DNA of 39,890 bases, from contig NW_014577280.1 in assembly GCF_000485595.1 (NCBI RefSeq), positions 200,965-240,854 on the forward strand, given 5' to 3'. Under the pieces are notes generated by a model. The model was not told the DNA's origin. It did no database searches and saw only the letters and a program-made list of their open reading frames with translations. A program made the position numbers and the translations under genes. Of this stretch, positions 28,401 through 37,903 are shown piece by piece. This DNA is from Priapulus caudatus (lineage: Eukaryota; Priapulida; Priapulimorpha; Priapulimorphida; Priapulidae). Within the stretch, counting starts at the first letter, position 1. Every line of letters begins with the position of its first letter.

Positions 28401-29491
28401 CAAAGGTTTACGTAAATTTTAGCTTGATGAATCGCACCTAAAACGGCCTCGCTTGCGTACGCGAAATCGTACGCAAATTTACTAAATAGCTGCGTTGATG
28501 AATCGCAACTAAGCAACGTCGATTGCGTACACAAGATTTACGCAAAAATGTTTTGCGTACGCAGCTTGATGAATCTACCCCTGGCATTCTTCGCCTTCTT
28601 GTTTTGCTGTATAAATGTTTGGGGTTGCATATTTAATAAGGAAGTGGCTCTGTTAGTGGTATCTAGACTCTACAATACACATCTATCTAATGATTGTGCA
28701 CCTTTGTGTGTTATATACTGCAGAGAGAACAAATGTTGGAGGCACAGGAAATGTTCAGGCGATCAAATAAGGTTACAAGACCAGAGAAGGCTTTGATTCT
28801 TGGTTTCATGGCTGGAAGCAGGGGTAAGTGGTCGTTGTGAAAGCTGATAATTAATCACCATGTAGAGAGAATTTCAATCAGACTTTGGACTACTAGTATC
28901 GCTGAGTCTGCATTTTGCTTACATTTTTTCTTTTAATTTGTTTCTTGTACCACTACTGTTGTTATGGTTTATATTGTAATATAATCGTAACAGTATTGCT
29001 AATGGCAATCAAAATTTTTATAATTTTTATGTAACGTTATACATAATTTTCGTTACACATGAATTCAATAGTTTATATATAATATTGTTATTACTAATTT
29101 TTTAGAGAAATACATAATTTAATAATGGTTAGTGAATAGTATTTAGTTTTAGTATTTAGTAGTAATTATCAGTTTAGTAAGTTAAGTAAATAGTTAAGTA
29201 AGTTATTCAGTATTTAGTTTAATAATATTAGTGTTAGTATTAGCAAAAGTCGATGACGAACAATGCTGCCCTCTGGTGAGTCGCACCCGCTCCGCTCTGT
29301 TCGCAGAGAACCCGTACCCGCAGCAGGGCGACATTCTCACGATCAAGCTGAGCGAGAACACGGAGACGGTGCAGGCGATCGACGGCGCCTACAAGCCGAT
29401 GATCGTCGAGATGTACTTCCAGATGAACTACGGCACGGGTGAGTGGAAGCGCATTCAGCAGGTGCGCGAGAACAGCGAGTTCGTGCCGTGA
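19249..29491 (+). CDS. NELFA: Negative elongation factor A (NELF-A), complete 11-exon gene
   Basis: NELF-A is a subunit of the nuclear NELF complex, which with DSIF holds RNA polymerase II in promoter-proximal pausing. Coding exons are 19249-19458, 20869-21040, 21603-21857, 22335-22462, 23731-23791, 24113-24210, 24544-24655, 25141-25307, 25768-26043, 28724-28823 and 29307-29491. They total 1,764 bases (587 residues), against about 530 in human. All junctions are GT-AG and every phase fits. Residues 1 to about 190 form the NELF-C-binding N-terminal domain (ESDTSLWLHNKLGSTDDLW at the start; FALKRKPKSAALRAELLQKS near 160-180). A basic LLDI...AKKRR patch, likely a nuclear signal, is near 256-275; ATPDYAVGL near 292; a Q/P-rich linker at 346-493. 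The conserved C-terminal block (REQM...VTRPEKALILGFMAGSRENP) is at 494-530. The start ATG has A at -3. Confidence 0.96.
19649..20742 (-). mobile_element. Antisense LINE 3' fragment (reverse transcriptase C-terminus, 3' UTR, A-rich tail)
   Basis: On the minus strand, 20742-20506 reads ...HSFNTREGEMSIFKPRVGSR then SFTYTAIEAWNSLLEQVRTN and SSFKYSVKKCLMEK to a stop. This is the usual post-RT end of CR1/Jockey-type LINEs (Y-x-A/G-x-x-x-W-N-S-L-P-x-x-V/I-R...F-K). It is followed by A-rich DNA at about 19680-19649 that reads as a degenerate poly(A) tail on the minus strand. The 540-bp hAT-like element at 19807-20346 interrupts it. The 5' part of the LINE is absent. Confidence 0.72.
19807..20346. mobile_element. 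540-bp hAT-like non-autonomous element (CAGGGGT ends)
   Basis: The left end CAGGGGTCGAAATTAG and right end CTAATTTCAACCCCTG are 16-bp terminal inverted repeats with one mismatch. Subterminal copies of GGATACCAGATTT and CTGGTATCCCG lie near both ends. The flanks repeat TTGTGG (19801-19806 and 20347-20352). The 6-bp duplication is shorter than the usual 8 bp of hAT. No transposase frame. Confidence 0.85.
20869..21040 (+). CDS. NELFA: NELFA coding exon 2
   Basis: Begins after ttctttttcag and reads WKSELDEIVEMAVGDSDQWV through LGELLKTFASTGTVNLDIEE to KKLC, aligning with human DSDPWVLMVADILKSFPDTGSLNLELEE. Donor is gtatgc, phase 1; exon 3 completes the cysteine codon. The frame stays open past the donor, which would give a C-terminally different product only if intron 2 were retained. 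Confidence 0.93.
21603..21857 (+). CDS. NELFA: NELFA coding exon 3
   Basis: Follows the strong acceptor tttttctcgttctag. It reads KRSSDSGMLPLECLVLNK, then HFALKRKPKSAALRAELLQK and SLTKKLDTS, the most conserved stretch of the N-terminal domain (human MLPLEC, LKRKPKSATLRAELLQKS, KMDTTTP). It is 255 bases, phase 1 at both ends, GC-rich compared with its introns. The exon itself starts with GTAAGC, which looks like a 5' splice site. Its last roughly 70 bases are duplicated in intron 3. Confidence 0.95.
21858..22334 (+). repeat. NELFA intron 3: homopurine tract with duplicated exon-3 remnant
   Basis: The 477-base intron opens with GGGA/GAGA-rich homopurine DNA (about 21880-22030) containing two copies of GGGATGGATAGAGAGAAAGG. 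At about 22032-22098 a diverged copy of the exon 3 3' end appears (CGCTCGCGTTCCTTCCTCAT against CGCTCGCGCTCCTCCCTCAC in the exon), followed by more GGAGGGAAAGGGAAGCAGA repeats. Confidence 0.85.
22335..22462 (+). CDS. NELFA: NELFA coding exon 4
   Basis: Follows attatttcag. It completes an alanine codon and reads PLKGLPSRVPIGGFRSGTQL to RKEGGIK, matching human PLKGIPKQ and its Ser/Gly-rich follow-on. Donor gtagtt, phase 0. Confidence 0.92.
22649..23271. mobile_element. 623-bp hAT-like non-autonomous element (CAGGGGCTGAAAATAG ends)
   Basis: Perfect 16-bp terminal inverted repeats, CAGGGGCTGAAAATAG and its complement, flanked by TGAAA on both sides (22644-22648 and 23272-23276). Subterminal GGTCC/TGTCCGATG words recur near both ends. 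It lies in NELFA intron 4 and has no transposase. It resembles the 19807-20346 element in its CAGGGG end and short target duplication, but the interiors differ. Confidence 0.88.
23341..23550. mobile_element. 210-bp TA-flanked MITE
   Basis: CTGTATAAGCCGTATTTTTC at the left pairs with the complement of GAAATATACAGCTTATACAG at the right, and both ends are flanked by TA. The interior has GCG-bearing words in mirrored order (TTTTCGCAAATTC...GAAATTCGTAAAAATTAAAC). It lies in NELFA intron 4, about 70 bases after the previous element. The TA duplication suggests Tc1/mariner-like or related mobilisation. Confidence 0.75.
23731..23791 (+). CDS. NELFA: NELFA coding exon 5
   Basis: A 61-base exon after taacttgtag reading LLDITEQPLGGRHAKKRRVQ, matching human LLDISELDMVGAGREAKRRR. 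The KKRR patch is a probable nuclear localisation signal. Donor gtaata, phase 1. Confidence 0.93.
24113..24210 (+). CDS. NELFA: NELFA coding exon 6
   Basis: Follows attttttttacag-type acceptor. It reads ETKPPPPKEEDTSQTATPDY then AVGLIPPASIPQ; ATPDYAVGL matches the family motif ATPDYAAGL. Donor gtagct, phase 0. Confidence 0.93.
24544..24655 (+). CDS. NELFA: NELFA coding exon 7
   Basis: The acceptor is cacactccatag and the reading is KPLELVSVSASTAVSSATVP then EYVPSRTAIITTSQQVS, a Ser/Thr-rich linker like the human S-S-Y-I-P-S region. The alternative acceptor ctacag at 24580 would break the phase-0 join to exon 6, so 24544 is preferred. Donor gtgaat, phase 1. Confidence 0.85.
25141..25307 (+). 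CDS. NELFA: NELFA coding exon 8
   Basis: Follows tggcgcgcag and reads LPSTAQARENLQQVLSNQSQ, then NSFVATIGPSANSIRSLVQQ and a T/P/Q tail. Donor gtaagt, phase 0. The segment is not strongly conserved outside close relatives as far as I can tell; it is supported by phase and base composition. Confidence 0.88.
25308..25767 (+). repeat. NELFA intron 8 with G-rich 25-bp minisatellite
   Basis: A 460-base intron. Between about 25553 and 25640, three to four copies of a 25-bp unit (GGTTGTGGGGGATGGGTGAG then TGTAT) are tandem. Runs of GGGGG and GGG alternate, so G-quadruplexes on the sense strand are possible. Confidence 0.85.
25768..26043 (+). CDS. NELFA: NELFA coding exon 9 (Q/P-rich linker)
   Basis: Follows tctgctttcag and reads VRVIRAQALPQTQLPAEQQP through a long Q/P-rich run to QKKGLSLT, equal to the human APAQQQPKKNLSLT just before the C-terminal block. 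It is 276 bases with phase 0 at both ends. The exon begins with GTGAGG, a 5'-splice-site-like hexamer. CAG/CAA codons make the polyglutamine run, so length variation between individuals is likely. Confidence 0.93.
26775..28579. mobile_element. Possible 1.8-kb DNA transposon with GATTCATCAA ends
   Basis: The left end reads GGCCGGATTCATCAACGTTG. The right end, reversed, reads GGGTAGATTCATCAAGCTGC. The right 200 bases repeat the internal words GTTGATGAATCGCA and TTGCGTACGC three times. The ends resemble PIF/Harbinger-type GGG..GATTCATCAA inverted repeats, but no clear 3-bp target duplication or transposase is visible. The interior is mostly the 27140-28180 minisatellite. Confidence 0.45.
27140..28180. 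repeat. About 1 kb of CGTGCGTGCGTACGTACACG-type minisatellite
   Basis: Almost the whole kilobase is built from GTGCGTGCGTGTGCACGTAC and variants. It is ragged in the first 750 bases and regular, with a period of roughly 25 bp, from 27960 to 28180. Purine and pyrimidine alternate nearly throughout, and GTGCAC/GTACGTAC palindromes are frequent. Open frames of Cys/Arg/Val/Thr composition on both strands are artefacts. Confidence 0.93.
28724..28823 (+). CDS. NELFA: NELFA coding exon 10
   Basis: Follows atatactgcag and reads REQMLEAQEMFRRSNKVTRP then EKALILGFMAGSR, nearly identical to human REQMFAAQEMFKTANKVTRPEKALILGFMAGSR. This is the most conserved C-terminal block. Donor gtaagt, phase 1. Confidence 0.97.
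28824..29306 (+). other. NELFA intron 10
   Basis: A 483-base intron (gtaagt...ttcgcag). From about 29125 it is a degenerate TTAGTA/TAGTAT repeat. No other feature is seen. Confidence 0.8.
29307..29491 (+). CDS. NELFA: NELFA last coding exon
   Basis: Completes a glutamate codon and reads ENPYPQQGDILTIKLSENTE, then VEMYFQMNYGTGEWKRIQQV to EFVP and TGA at 29489-29491. Human has ENPCQEQGDVIQIKLSEHTE and FEMNYATGQWTRFKK. The C-terminus is intact. No close AATAAA follows; the nearest I see is at 33160, with ATTAAA hexamers at about 31018 and 31043. Confidence 0.96.
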
Positions 29492-29815
29492 CGCGGCGGC
29501 GGCGCGCGGACGCCGTGCGTGCGGTGTACGCTTTGTGCCGTGAAACGTGCACGCTACGGTGTACATGTTGTGCTGTGGTGTGCGGATGGTACGAGCATGG
29601 TGTACATTTTGTGCCGTGGCATGTAGGTGAGGCACGTACGGCATACAACTCGTGCTGCAGAGTGCAGACGATGCACACGCGGCCTGCGTTTTGTACGCGG
29701 CATGCGGACGAGGAGCGTCGGTGTACATTTTGTTCCGTGGCGCGCAGACAAGACAGGCGAGTGAGATGGGAACTAGATAGGTGCGATACAGGTGTACATT
29801 TTACTCGATTTGAGT
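29492..29815 (+). repeat. Degenerate GTGTACATTTTGTGCCGTG repeat in NELFA 3' region
   Basis: Variants of GTGTACATTTTGTGCCGTG recur at about 29523, 29560, 29599, 29720 and 29791, spaced by 40-120 bases, directly after the stop codon. They probably lie in the 3' UTR. Frames over them are not conserved. Confidence 0.6.
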
Positions 29816-30054
29816 ACGCACGAGGTGTTTGGTTTTTGTATAGAGATGTGGAGAGCTAATGTCAGAGATATCTGCTGGAGAGATCACTTTGGCCCTTGTT
29901 AATAACAGACACTAGGCTAGATTTCTGCTTGTATAGAGAGAGATATCAGAAATGAGAGGCAGATAGTTGCTGTTAGGAACCTCTGACGTCATGGTGATGG
30001 TGGTGATCTCTGGTGGAAAGGTCGCGTCACAGGCTGCTAACAGATGTATGTAAG

Positions 30055-30110
30055 CAAGAGTCCATAATAGAACATTTTAATAGAATCTATTTTCTATTAT
30101 TAGACTCTTG
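30055..30110. repeat. 56-bp near-perfect inverted repeat
   Basis: CAAGAGTCCATAATAGAA at the left pairs with TTCTATTATTAGACTCTTG at the right around a loop of about 19 bases. It may be a tiny palindromic element or a fold in the NELFA 3' UTR. Confidence 0.75.
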
Positions 30111-31257
30111 ATGTAAGTTATTGTTGCAGAGCGTCAATTTTCTGGCGTTTTATCCAGGTAGAACATATCTACTATTTCGGATGTTTCCCAATTACTGACG
30201 CGGGAAAAACCATGTTGCACTTGTTCGTTCATGCATCCAAGATGTTGCCAGTACTTCCTGATGCGAATATAGTCTCAATCGACTAGGAATGCGTTTCAAT
30301 CAGTAGATTCGATCAGTTTTTTACATTTAGCGCACGCTTTATCATCATTTTTTGATCGTGCTCCCGCTCTGATTACTTTTGCTGGTCAAGTTGTTATCGT
30401 TATTATTGATGTGGTGCTGGTCCAACGTATGTGCAGTTGTGAGCGTGGATATCAAGACCAGCTCAGTGTCAGTGTACGTGCTTGTAGCACTGCTAACCAG
30501 TGTGTGTCGTCACCATGCGTCACCTAATCTGTGGCTGTAAATTGAGCAGGTATTCGTCCAGGTAGATAGGCGATAGATAGGTCACTCGCGCGCGCGTGTG
30601 TGCGTGTATGTACCTAAGCTGTGGCATGTGTCCAGTGTAGCATGCTATACATCCTCCCTATGGCAAACACCCCCCCCCCACACACACACCACACAAACCC
30701 ACCACGGTGTGCAGGGTCAGTAAAGGTCATATCCGAGTCACTGTTACGATGCGCCCTGCTAGACATGTCCGTGCTCATGCACAATGTTGAAGGGGGGGAC
30801 GTTTGCTATTGTGGGGCCGGCTGTATAGTGTATACCATGCTACGCCAGTGGGCAGGCACCTGTCAGCGTGGTTTTTACCTCATGCCGCGACGTTATGCTC
30901 GTGATTGTGAAAATAGCGCTAAAACGCGACCAAATCCACTATCAAAATCGTCTGGATTTCTTTAAACTACCTGTATGTACAAAATTTGATTCGGCTCCCT
31001 TCCCACAATTAAAAATCGGGGTTTTCTTTGATGTTCAGGTTAGATTAAAAATACAGCGCGATAAAAAAATCCACGTGGCTTTTCAAACGTTGACAGGTGT
31101 GCAGCCGTGGTGTGCACTTGCTGGTATTATAACTCGTCATATAACTGGTAATGTTTTGCTAGTTTGTGCTCTCAAATGCTGCTCACTAGTCTAAATGCGC
31201 TCACGCATCGCGCTTGTTGGACTCTGTTTCACTTCTGCGAAGGCTTTTTGACATTAG

Positions 31258-31297
31258 CAGGGGTTAATAATGACAGATTTGTCATTATTAACCCCTG
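31258..31297. repeat. 40-bp perfect hairpin (family A, copy 1)
   Basis: The 18-base arm CAGGGGTTAATAATGACA, the loop GATT, and an exactly complementary 18-base arm. Confidence 0.95.
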
Positions 31298-31448
31298 ATA
31301 GTAGTAAAGTACCTTTAATAGAGCATCACATTAGAATTCTCTGTCATGTGATATCGCGTGACATTTTGATCAGTAGCAATTCTTCATCGTAAGCGGTTTG
31401 TACTGTACCCGCTATGAAGTGTTATTTTATGTACCTGGATGCAAATAT

Positions 31449-31496
31449 TATCAGGGATGAATAATGACAAATTTGTCATTATTATCTACTCCTGAT
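31449..31496. repeat. Hairpin (family A, copy 2)
   Basis: A 24-base perfect palindrome (31460-31483, core AATGACAAATTTGTCATT) is extended by TATCAGGGAT on the left and ACTCCTGATA on the right. It shares TAATGACA and TATCAGG with the hairpin 190 bases upstream. Confidence 0.9.
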
Positions 31497-34400
31497 ATTA
31501 TCTATATCCTAACTAGAGATTTATATAAAAGAAGGTTCGAAAAGCTTTATGGTGAATGAGCGCTAAACAGTATATATGATAGAAACACAGGTTATATTGT
31601 AAATATTATTTTGATCAGGCACTCAAATGTACTGCTACTATACGTTGTAGAGGTTTCATAAGTTTTTACATTTACGTGTAAAATTTGTTGAATATGTAGT
31701 GAGTTTCGTGGGTCCTGCATGGAATCCAATCCAAATTTCTTGGAGAATTACAGTCAGATATACGTGGAAGTGTGTTAGGCAAAGAAGTTGTTTTTTAGTA
31801 AAAAAAAGAGTGAACAAAAACAAAGGAATGGACAAGGCTTAATTATTGGAAATCCAACATCAGCTAGCCTTGGTCTACCTTGGATTTATTACATTCAATC
31901 TCAATTTGCTTTTATTCACTACTTGTATTATAATAAGTTGGTCATGTTGTTAGACATGTCTTCCTAAATCATTATATTGATTGTTGTCATGTTTTGGTGT
32001 AAAATCCTAAATCCTACGCTAGAGGTGAATTCGCCCACATCTTACTCATGATTTCATGCAAACAGATGAATTTTAGTTATTTACTGATCAGTAATTATTG
32101 GGTCATTCGTACTGCTCTGTGTAAGGTTTATGGTTTTTAGGTTTTCCTAAGAAGTATCCCCCCCCCTCCCCACGATCTATAACTCCCAAACGAAAATTTG
32201 GGTGGTTGCCATCTATGTTGGTAATTATGAGGAAATCCAAAACAAGGAAGCATGGGCGTGAATTAATTTTGTGAAGTAGTGATTTCATATAAAGGTGCTA
32301 ACCTCATGTTAATGCGGTTTTAACCATTCCTTTATTGATTGACGCTAGGTTGGTCATCTAAATCGCACCTTGATATATTGAAAAAGTGAATGTAACACTG
32401 TAACAAGGTAATGTTGTGGAGAGTGAATGAATACTACCATGAAAACATGTATAGAATTTCTGTATACACGAATATATAATATGTATAGACGGTATTGAAT
32501 ATTCTGTACATATATTCATGATACTATTTGTACAGAGGAAATTAAGGCTGTCATTGTGCACAGTCTGACGTCGTGCTGTTTTCAACGATGGGCTGTTTTG
32601 TCGTCTGCGTTTTGTGCTATGTCGGAGTGACTTATCGTCAGTGTGTGCGCCACTCTCTTCTGGGTCTGCGTGTTGTAAATGAATCTCTGAACGACGTCTA
32701 TTTTTCTTGTATTAGTACGTGGGTAGAAAATTCTATTACCGCAGACTCGGTGCTATTTCTAGAATCTATTCTCGGTTTCTTTTTCGCACCCAGCTGTGGC
32801 TAATCGAGTTTTGCCCCCCCCCCCCCACCCACCCACCATCTCCATTTACCGGAAATTTTGTAATGTGCTAGCAGCCGTCACTTTGAACTGTTGTGCAGCA
32901 GCCGATTTTTTAATTCCAGCTTGCACTCCTTTCGACGTCATCTTCACCAAAATCACATTTCGTTTGTTTTACCTCTGTTGATCATAGATCATAGATAGAA
33001 GCTAGATCATAGATGTACATTGAATGCACTCCAGGCGATGGGGGTGGATTCTATAGAAAAACTGTTCCCTAACCTATTAGGGTGAGGGTCAATGAAGCCT
33101 TATTTCAATCATGTTTAGATGATGTCTCGATATTTTTTCAATATGTCGTGGGTCTGCGCAATAAATGATTTATATGAACCTCTGTTATCTTTACTTGTAC
33201 AGATTTGCTTCGCAGGGTTGCAAGTATTGACGGTTCGGGTCGGTTTATTATCATAACGTAGGAATAGTCATTCGAATACAGCTCGGTTACATGCCTAGAT
33301 AAGCTGCCATCACCATCGCGAAGATCGACCGCGTGTACAACAGGAAAAATCCCGGTCGCAGATCCCCGAGTAAATGCTTGTTATATCCACGTTCACCTTA
33401 TATGGATGGGTTTGGGGAAGGGGGAGGGGGGGGTCTGATGCGTGTCAGACAGATGTTCAACTCTGTCAGTCATATCCTGCAGTGTGTCTTATTGCGAGAA
33501 GCAATCACGTACGCTCGTCGGATGCTGGGGGGGGGGAAGCTTATTGATCATTGCGACTACACATTTACGTAAAAAAACGTGGTGCGCGTATGTGTGTGTG
33601 TGTGTGTGTGTGGGGGGGGGGGGTTGATTATCGCTAGTTGTCAAATTGAATAGAGTTCATGTGATTTTTCTTCTGGCTAGCTGCTTATTTCGATATTTTC
33701 TGTTGTGGTGTTTCGAATGGTGGTTTCCATCCCGATCATTGTACTCCTGTATTCGCCTATCCTTCATATCCCTCTCCTTCAACCCTCTCTCCCCTGATCC
33801 ACCACCTTCTCTCGTGGTGTCTTTCTCACGCACATCAACTCGACCCTGCTTCCTCGCTCACTTATTCGAATGCTCTCTGCTGCCTTGTTTTGCGTCCTCA
33901 CTACAACTACCTTCTCTAACCTCACCGGTTCAGTCGTTATCAGCACACCGAACCTATTTCCCTGGTCATAGCAAGCAAATTCTGAAGAAAAAAAACATGA
34001 AAACATTCTTATTTTGAAGTTTTTATTTGAAAGTACTTTGAGCTGTGTTCGCTGAAGGGAGTACCAGTATCAGATTGCTATTTTTGATTAAAAAAAACGA
34101 ACAAAAAGAGCACTCGTCTTTAGTATATTTCCATACACACATTACGTGATCAGACGATTGTAAAACTAATAAATGTATTGTGCTTCATCGACAAAAGTAT
34201 TTATAGTGTAGTTGTAGTATTAACATCACCTTGTATATATATATTCTGTAACATAAGAATTACAGAGATTTCTGTCATGTACATCAAACGAACCGCAGTA
34301 ATTCACAGAATGGGCGGTGAATGAATTTGTAGCCGGTTCCAAATTTGTCACAACTTAGGCAGAAAATGCGCTGTAATATTTTTGTGCTTATTTTTGTACT

Positions 34401-34553
34401 GCATATTGGATTTACCCTGTTGTATAGAAAGTATAGTTGTAAGCATGTACCATATACAGGTATGGTTTGGTTGTACAAAGGTTCACGAATGTTTCTTAAA
34501 TATAGTGTACTCTATATTAAATGAATTAATGTCAACAGTGCGACTGCACTGGG

Positions 34554-34555
<2 letters not shown>

Positions 34556-34600
<45 letters not shown>
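34556..34600. repeat. (TA)n microsatellite
   Basis: A pure AT dinucleotide run of about 45 bases. Confidence 0.95.
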
Positions 34601-34607
<7 letters not shown>

Positions 34608-36937
34608 GGCTTGTTTTTGTGCTGTTGTTGAATGATGTAATGATATTGGTAATGTGACCTACACTTGCTATTACATTTGTTTAATCATGCACGTACTCCT
34701 GATATCTTATCAAATACCAGTATTTTGATTTACGATTACAGATAGCAATATAGCACTGCAGACAAAGAGTATAAAAGCCTAGCAACAATATATTTAGGGT
34801 TCCATTCCTTTTCTCGTTCACCCATTTACCGATTTCTCATGAAAGGTGTCTGCCATTGATCTAGCAAATCAGATATTACGTCTTCATAGCTGGTTTCTAT
34901 TTTTGTGTGTGGCAAGGCATCTTGAAATTGTTTTATTACCGTAATACTCACGTTGAGCTGCTATTGAAGATAGTAAATACAAGCTGTGGTTGGATCCATT
35001 CCCAACGATGGGTACAAGGAATTCCAGCAACGGCAATTTTCTGAAAATTTACCTGAGAAATTTGTCAAACCTGTCAAGTCTTTGGCAAATTGCACTGTCA
35101 TTATCGTTGAATTCTCTCCTACCCCACTCCTGTCATCAAGTATAGTAGGAAATTTGCAGTGTAGTAAAAAAAGTAATATTCTCATTTTCATCACACAAAT
35201 TTACAAGGAAAAGAACAGCTGAATGATTCTAAGACAATAATCACAGAGCGTCACAAGGCAATTGAATACATTGTGTATTTGTTGTTTGAAATAATTTATA
35301 AAGTTTAATAGAACTATCGGGAATACAACAAGCATACACGCTGATATTCCACACTGCTACCTGTTGGTTTCATGCACTCGTTCACGAACACATTTCTATT
35401 AAAATTTCATTAAATGTCTATACATGTAATATATTCTAATACTAGATACTTATAGCCAATAATACTTGTGTCAAAAATATTTCAACCACGTAACGACAAT
35501 TTGCCATCATTTTATCGCATTGTGGTACTATTTTCAAATAAAATGATACAATAAATAAATAGGATACATGCAAGTTTAACTTGACTAACGTGGTTGCAAA
35601 TTTCGATTGAAAAATGATTTTCCTGTGTTGCAGCAGCACAACTCGTAACCATACATCTTTCAATTCAAATTGATGTTTCTACATTTTATACCAAATTTAA
35701 TCATGCGCAGCATTGAGGAAGCCGGTGTTTTTCTTTCGCGTGGATGCCTGCACTTTAACTTGTACAATTTCATTAGAGCAAATACATAAATATTGATACA
35801 AGTACTGGTCAGAGTTGTACTGTTACGACATAGAATTAATAAATCATTACACACATTGTGAAGGATAGCATAGCTTTCTCCGTGTGTCATGTCTTCTCCA
35901 TTACTGCAAAAAATTAATAACACCACCGTCGCAAATAATAACTAGCAATGCTTCCTTTGTACAATGTGCTATAAATTGTAAAATTATACAATCACTCGAT
36001 AGTAGAGAAGTCTTCAAGAATATATTATTATAATTTATGCCAGTAAAACGTGACACTTTCAGAGGCAAGCCATCTCTAGACTTGCATGAAATTTAATATT
36101 TTTGAGGTTTGTTTGTTAGGTGCAGGTTTTTATGGAAAACTGTAGACAACAAACATTACCTATTATTAACAGATACATGGATAGATACATAGATAGATAT
36201 ATACGTATGTATTATAATAATTACTTCTACTAAAGTTAGAAATGCTCCGATTTTAGCACACATATATTATACAGCTTATAATTTATTTTATACACTTTAC
36301 GGTAACATGAGAAATGTACAAAGCTATAGGTTTGGCAAACTATGGTAAATGATAAAACATGCTATTTACTCTTATAGAGAGAATTGCTGGCGATATAAAG
36401 AACATACAGCCATCAGCCTGCATAAAGAAATTGCATGCCGAGATCAATGGAAACTAATAACACGAACCTATGCCTAATATATCCGTTCGTGCGAATATTT
36501 ATAAATCTGTAGTCACAAACACATTGTCCGATCCTACATACATATGCACGCACGCATATGCGTGCACACGCATACATAAACATATATCACACGCAAACGC
36601 GTACACCCACACATACATACACACGTATATATATATACATACACACACGAATTACTTCTGATGCAGCGTTCGCAAAAGACACGTTGAAAATAATTGCACC
36701 ATGCATCCAGTGCACCGTAACATCTTGCTATAGCGGTCTATGAGAAACTACACGGACATGTACGAGAGAGAGATACGTTCCTCGTTCAGCAACACATACA
36801 CTCTATACAACATTTCACCCTCCCGAACTAAGTTAAGTGGTATTCACCGGCTACCACTGATTTTCCACGTAAGCATTTGTAACCTACCACATTGGCTGTC
36901 CATCTTTCGATTTTACTTTTTTAATCTGCGGGTCACA

Positions 36938-36940
<3 letters not shown>

Positions 36941-37009
<69 letters not shown>
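36941..37009. repeat. (CA)n microsatellite
   Basis: A pure CA run of about 69 bases. Confidence 0.97.
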
Positions 37010-37011
<2 letters not shown>

Positions 37012-37413
37012 CTTCTTTTGTACTCCAGACAAGTGATTAATGTTGGTTCTGTAGCTTTGCATGTACTGGCAGTGCAAGTGGAAGGATTACACTGTAATGG
37101 CTGACAATCCGACCTTACAGAGATTTTACAAATATATTCATTATCAAAAGATGTTACAGCTTTGCATCTCAATAGAAGTACAATTTTCGTAAACATTTTC
37201 TCACACATGCAGAGACGGTTCGGTTCGTTTTCTTTTCTTACTTGAAATGTTTATGTGTAAATTTGTAAAAAATACCTTCTGGGGTTTCTGTCTCTACAAA
37301 TCTCGATAGAAACCAGCGCCAAGCACAACTTCCCTATCGGGGACGAGGAGAAATCCACATAATCCAGCCAGCAGGTTACTGACATGCACCTGCGCACAGA
37401 CATGCTTCCCAAC

Positions 37414-37903
37414 AGCCGCGTTTACACATAGCAAGAAATCCGGTATTTAGCGTTAACACGACGCAAAATGCGCGGTCCAAGAAATACGGTATCTAAACAG
37501 ATCCGGTATTTGATGTAAATACGCGGCTTCCCAGACCTCGAATAATTTGCCGTGCTTGAGAAATACCGGATCTCTTGGACCGCGCATTTCCTCGTGTGAA
37601 CGCTAAATACCGGATTTCTGAAGCCGCGTATTTTATAGACTGGTCCGCGATCGACAGTTCCAGTGTAACGGGAGTGGAACTGTCGAGCGCGGACCAGTCT
37701 ACGTATTTTATCGGCAGTTGGTGCGCATTGCATTGTTTATTTCGCATTGTTCGCTTGATTGTTTAAAGCAGCTCGCAGCTCGCAAATACCGTATTTCTGG
37801 AGCCGCGAATCAGCGTGTGAACGCTCGGCCGCGTATTTGTCTTAGATTCGGTATTTCGCAAATACCGTATTTCATAAATACGAGGTCTCGTGTGAACGAG
37901 GCT
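37414..37903. mobile_element. About 490-bp palindromic MITE
   Basis: Diverged ends AGCCGCGTTTACAC (left) and, reversed, AGCCTCGTTCACACGAGAC (right). The inside is a nest of inverted repeats. The block with AAATCCGGTATTTAGCGTT and GCGCGGTCCAAGA (about 37435-37500) is repeated in reverse complement at about 37555-37618. A 27-base-arm hairpin (AGACTGGTCCGCG with CGACAGTTCCA) spans 37637-37700. The word AAATACCGGTATTT in many variants occurs throughout. No coding capacity. Confidence 0.75.

Larger units (their letters stand above)
26044..28723 (+). other. NELFA intron 9, the largest intron
   Basis: A 2,680-base intron. The first 550 bases contain diverged repeats of AGTCCTTGAAAAGTCCTTGA type, which resemble ends of a known hAT-like family, but I could not close the element. 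A TIR-bounded segment (26775-28579) with a 1-kb minisatellite follows. Confidence 0.8.

Noticed and set aside
33646-34017. A 123-codon plus-strand frame with hydrophobic N-terminus
   Set aside because: It is driven by a C/T-rich stretch, has no family resemblance and no neighbouring exon.
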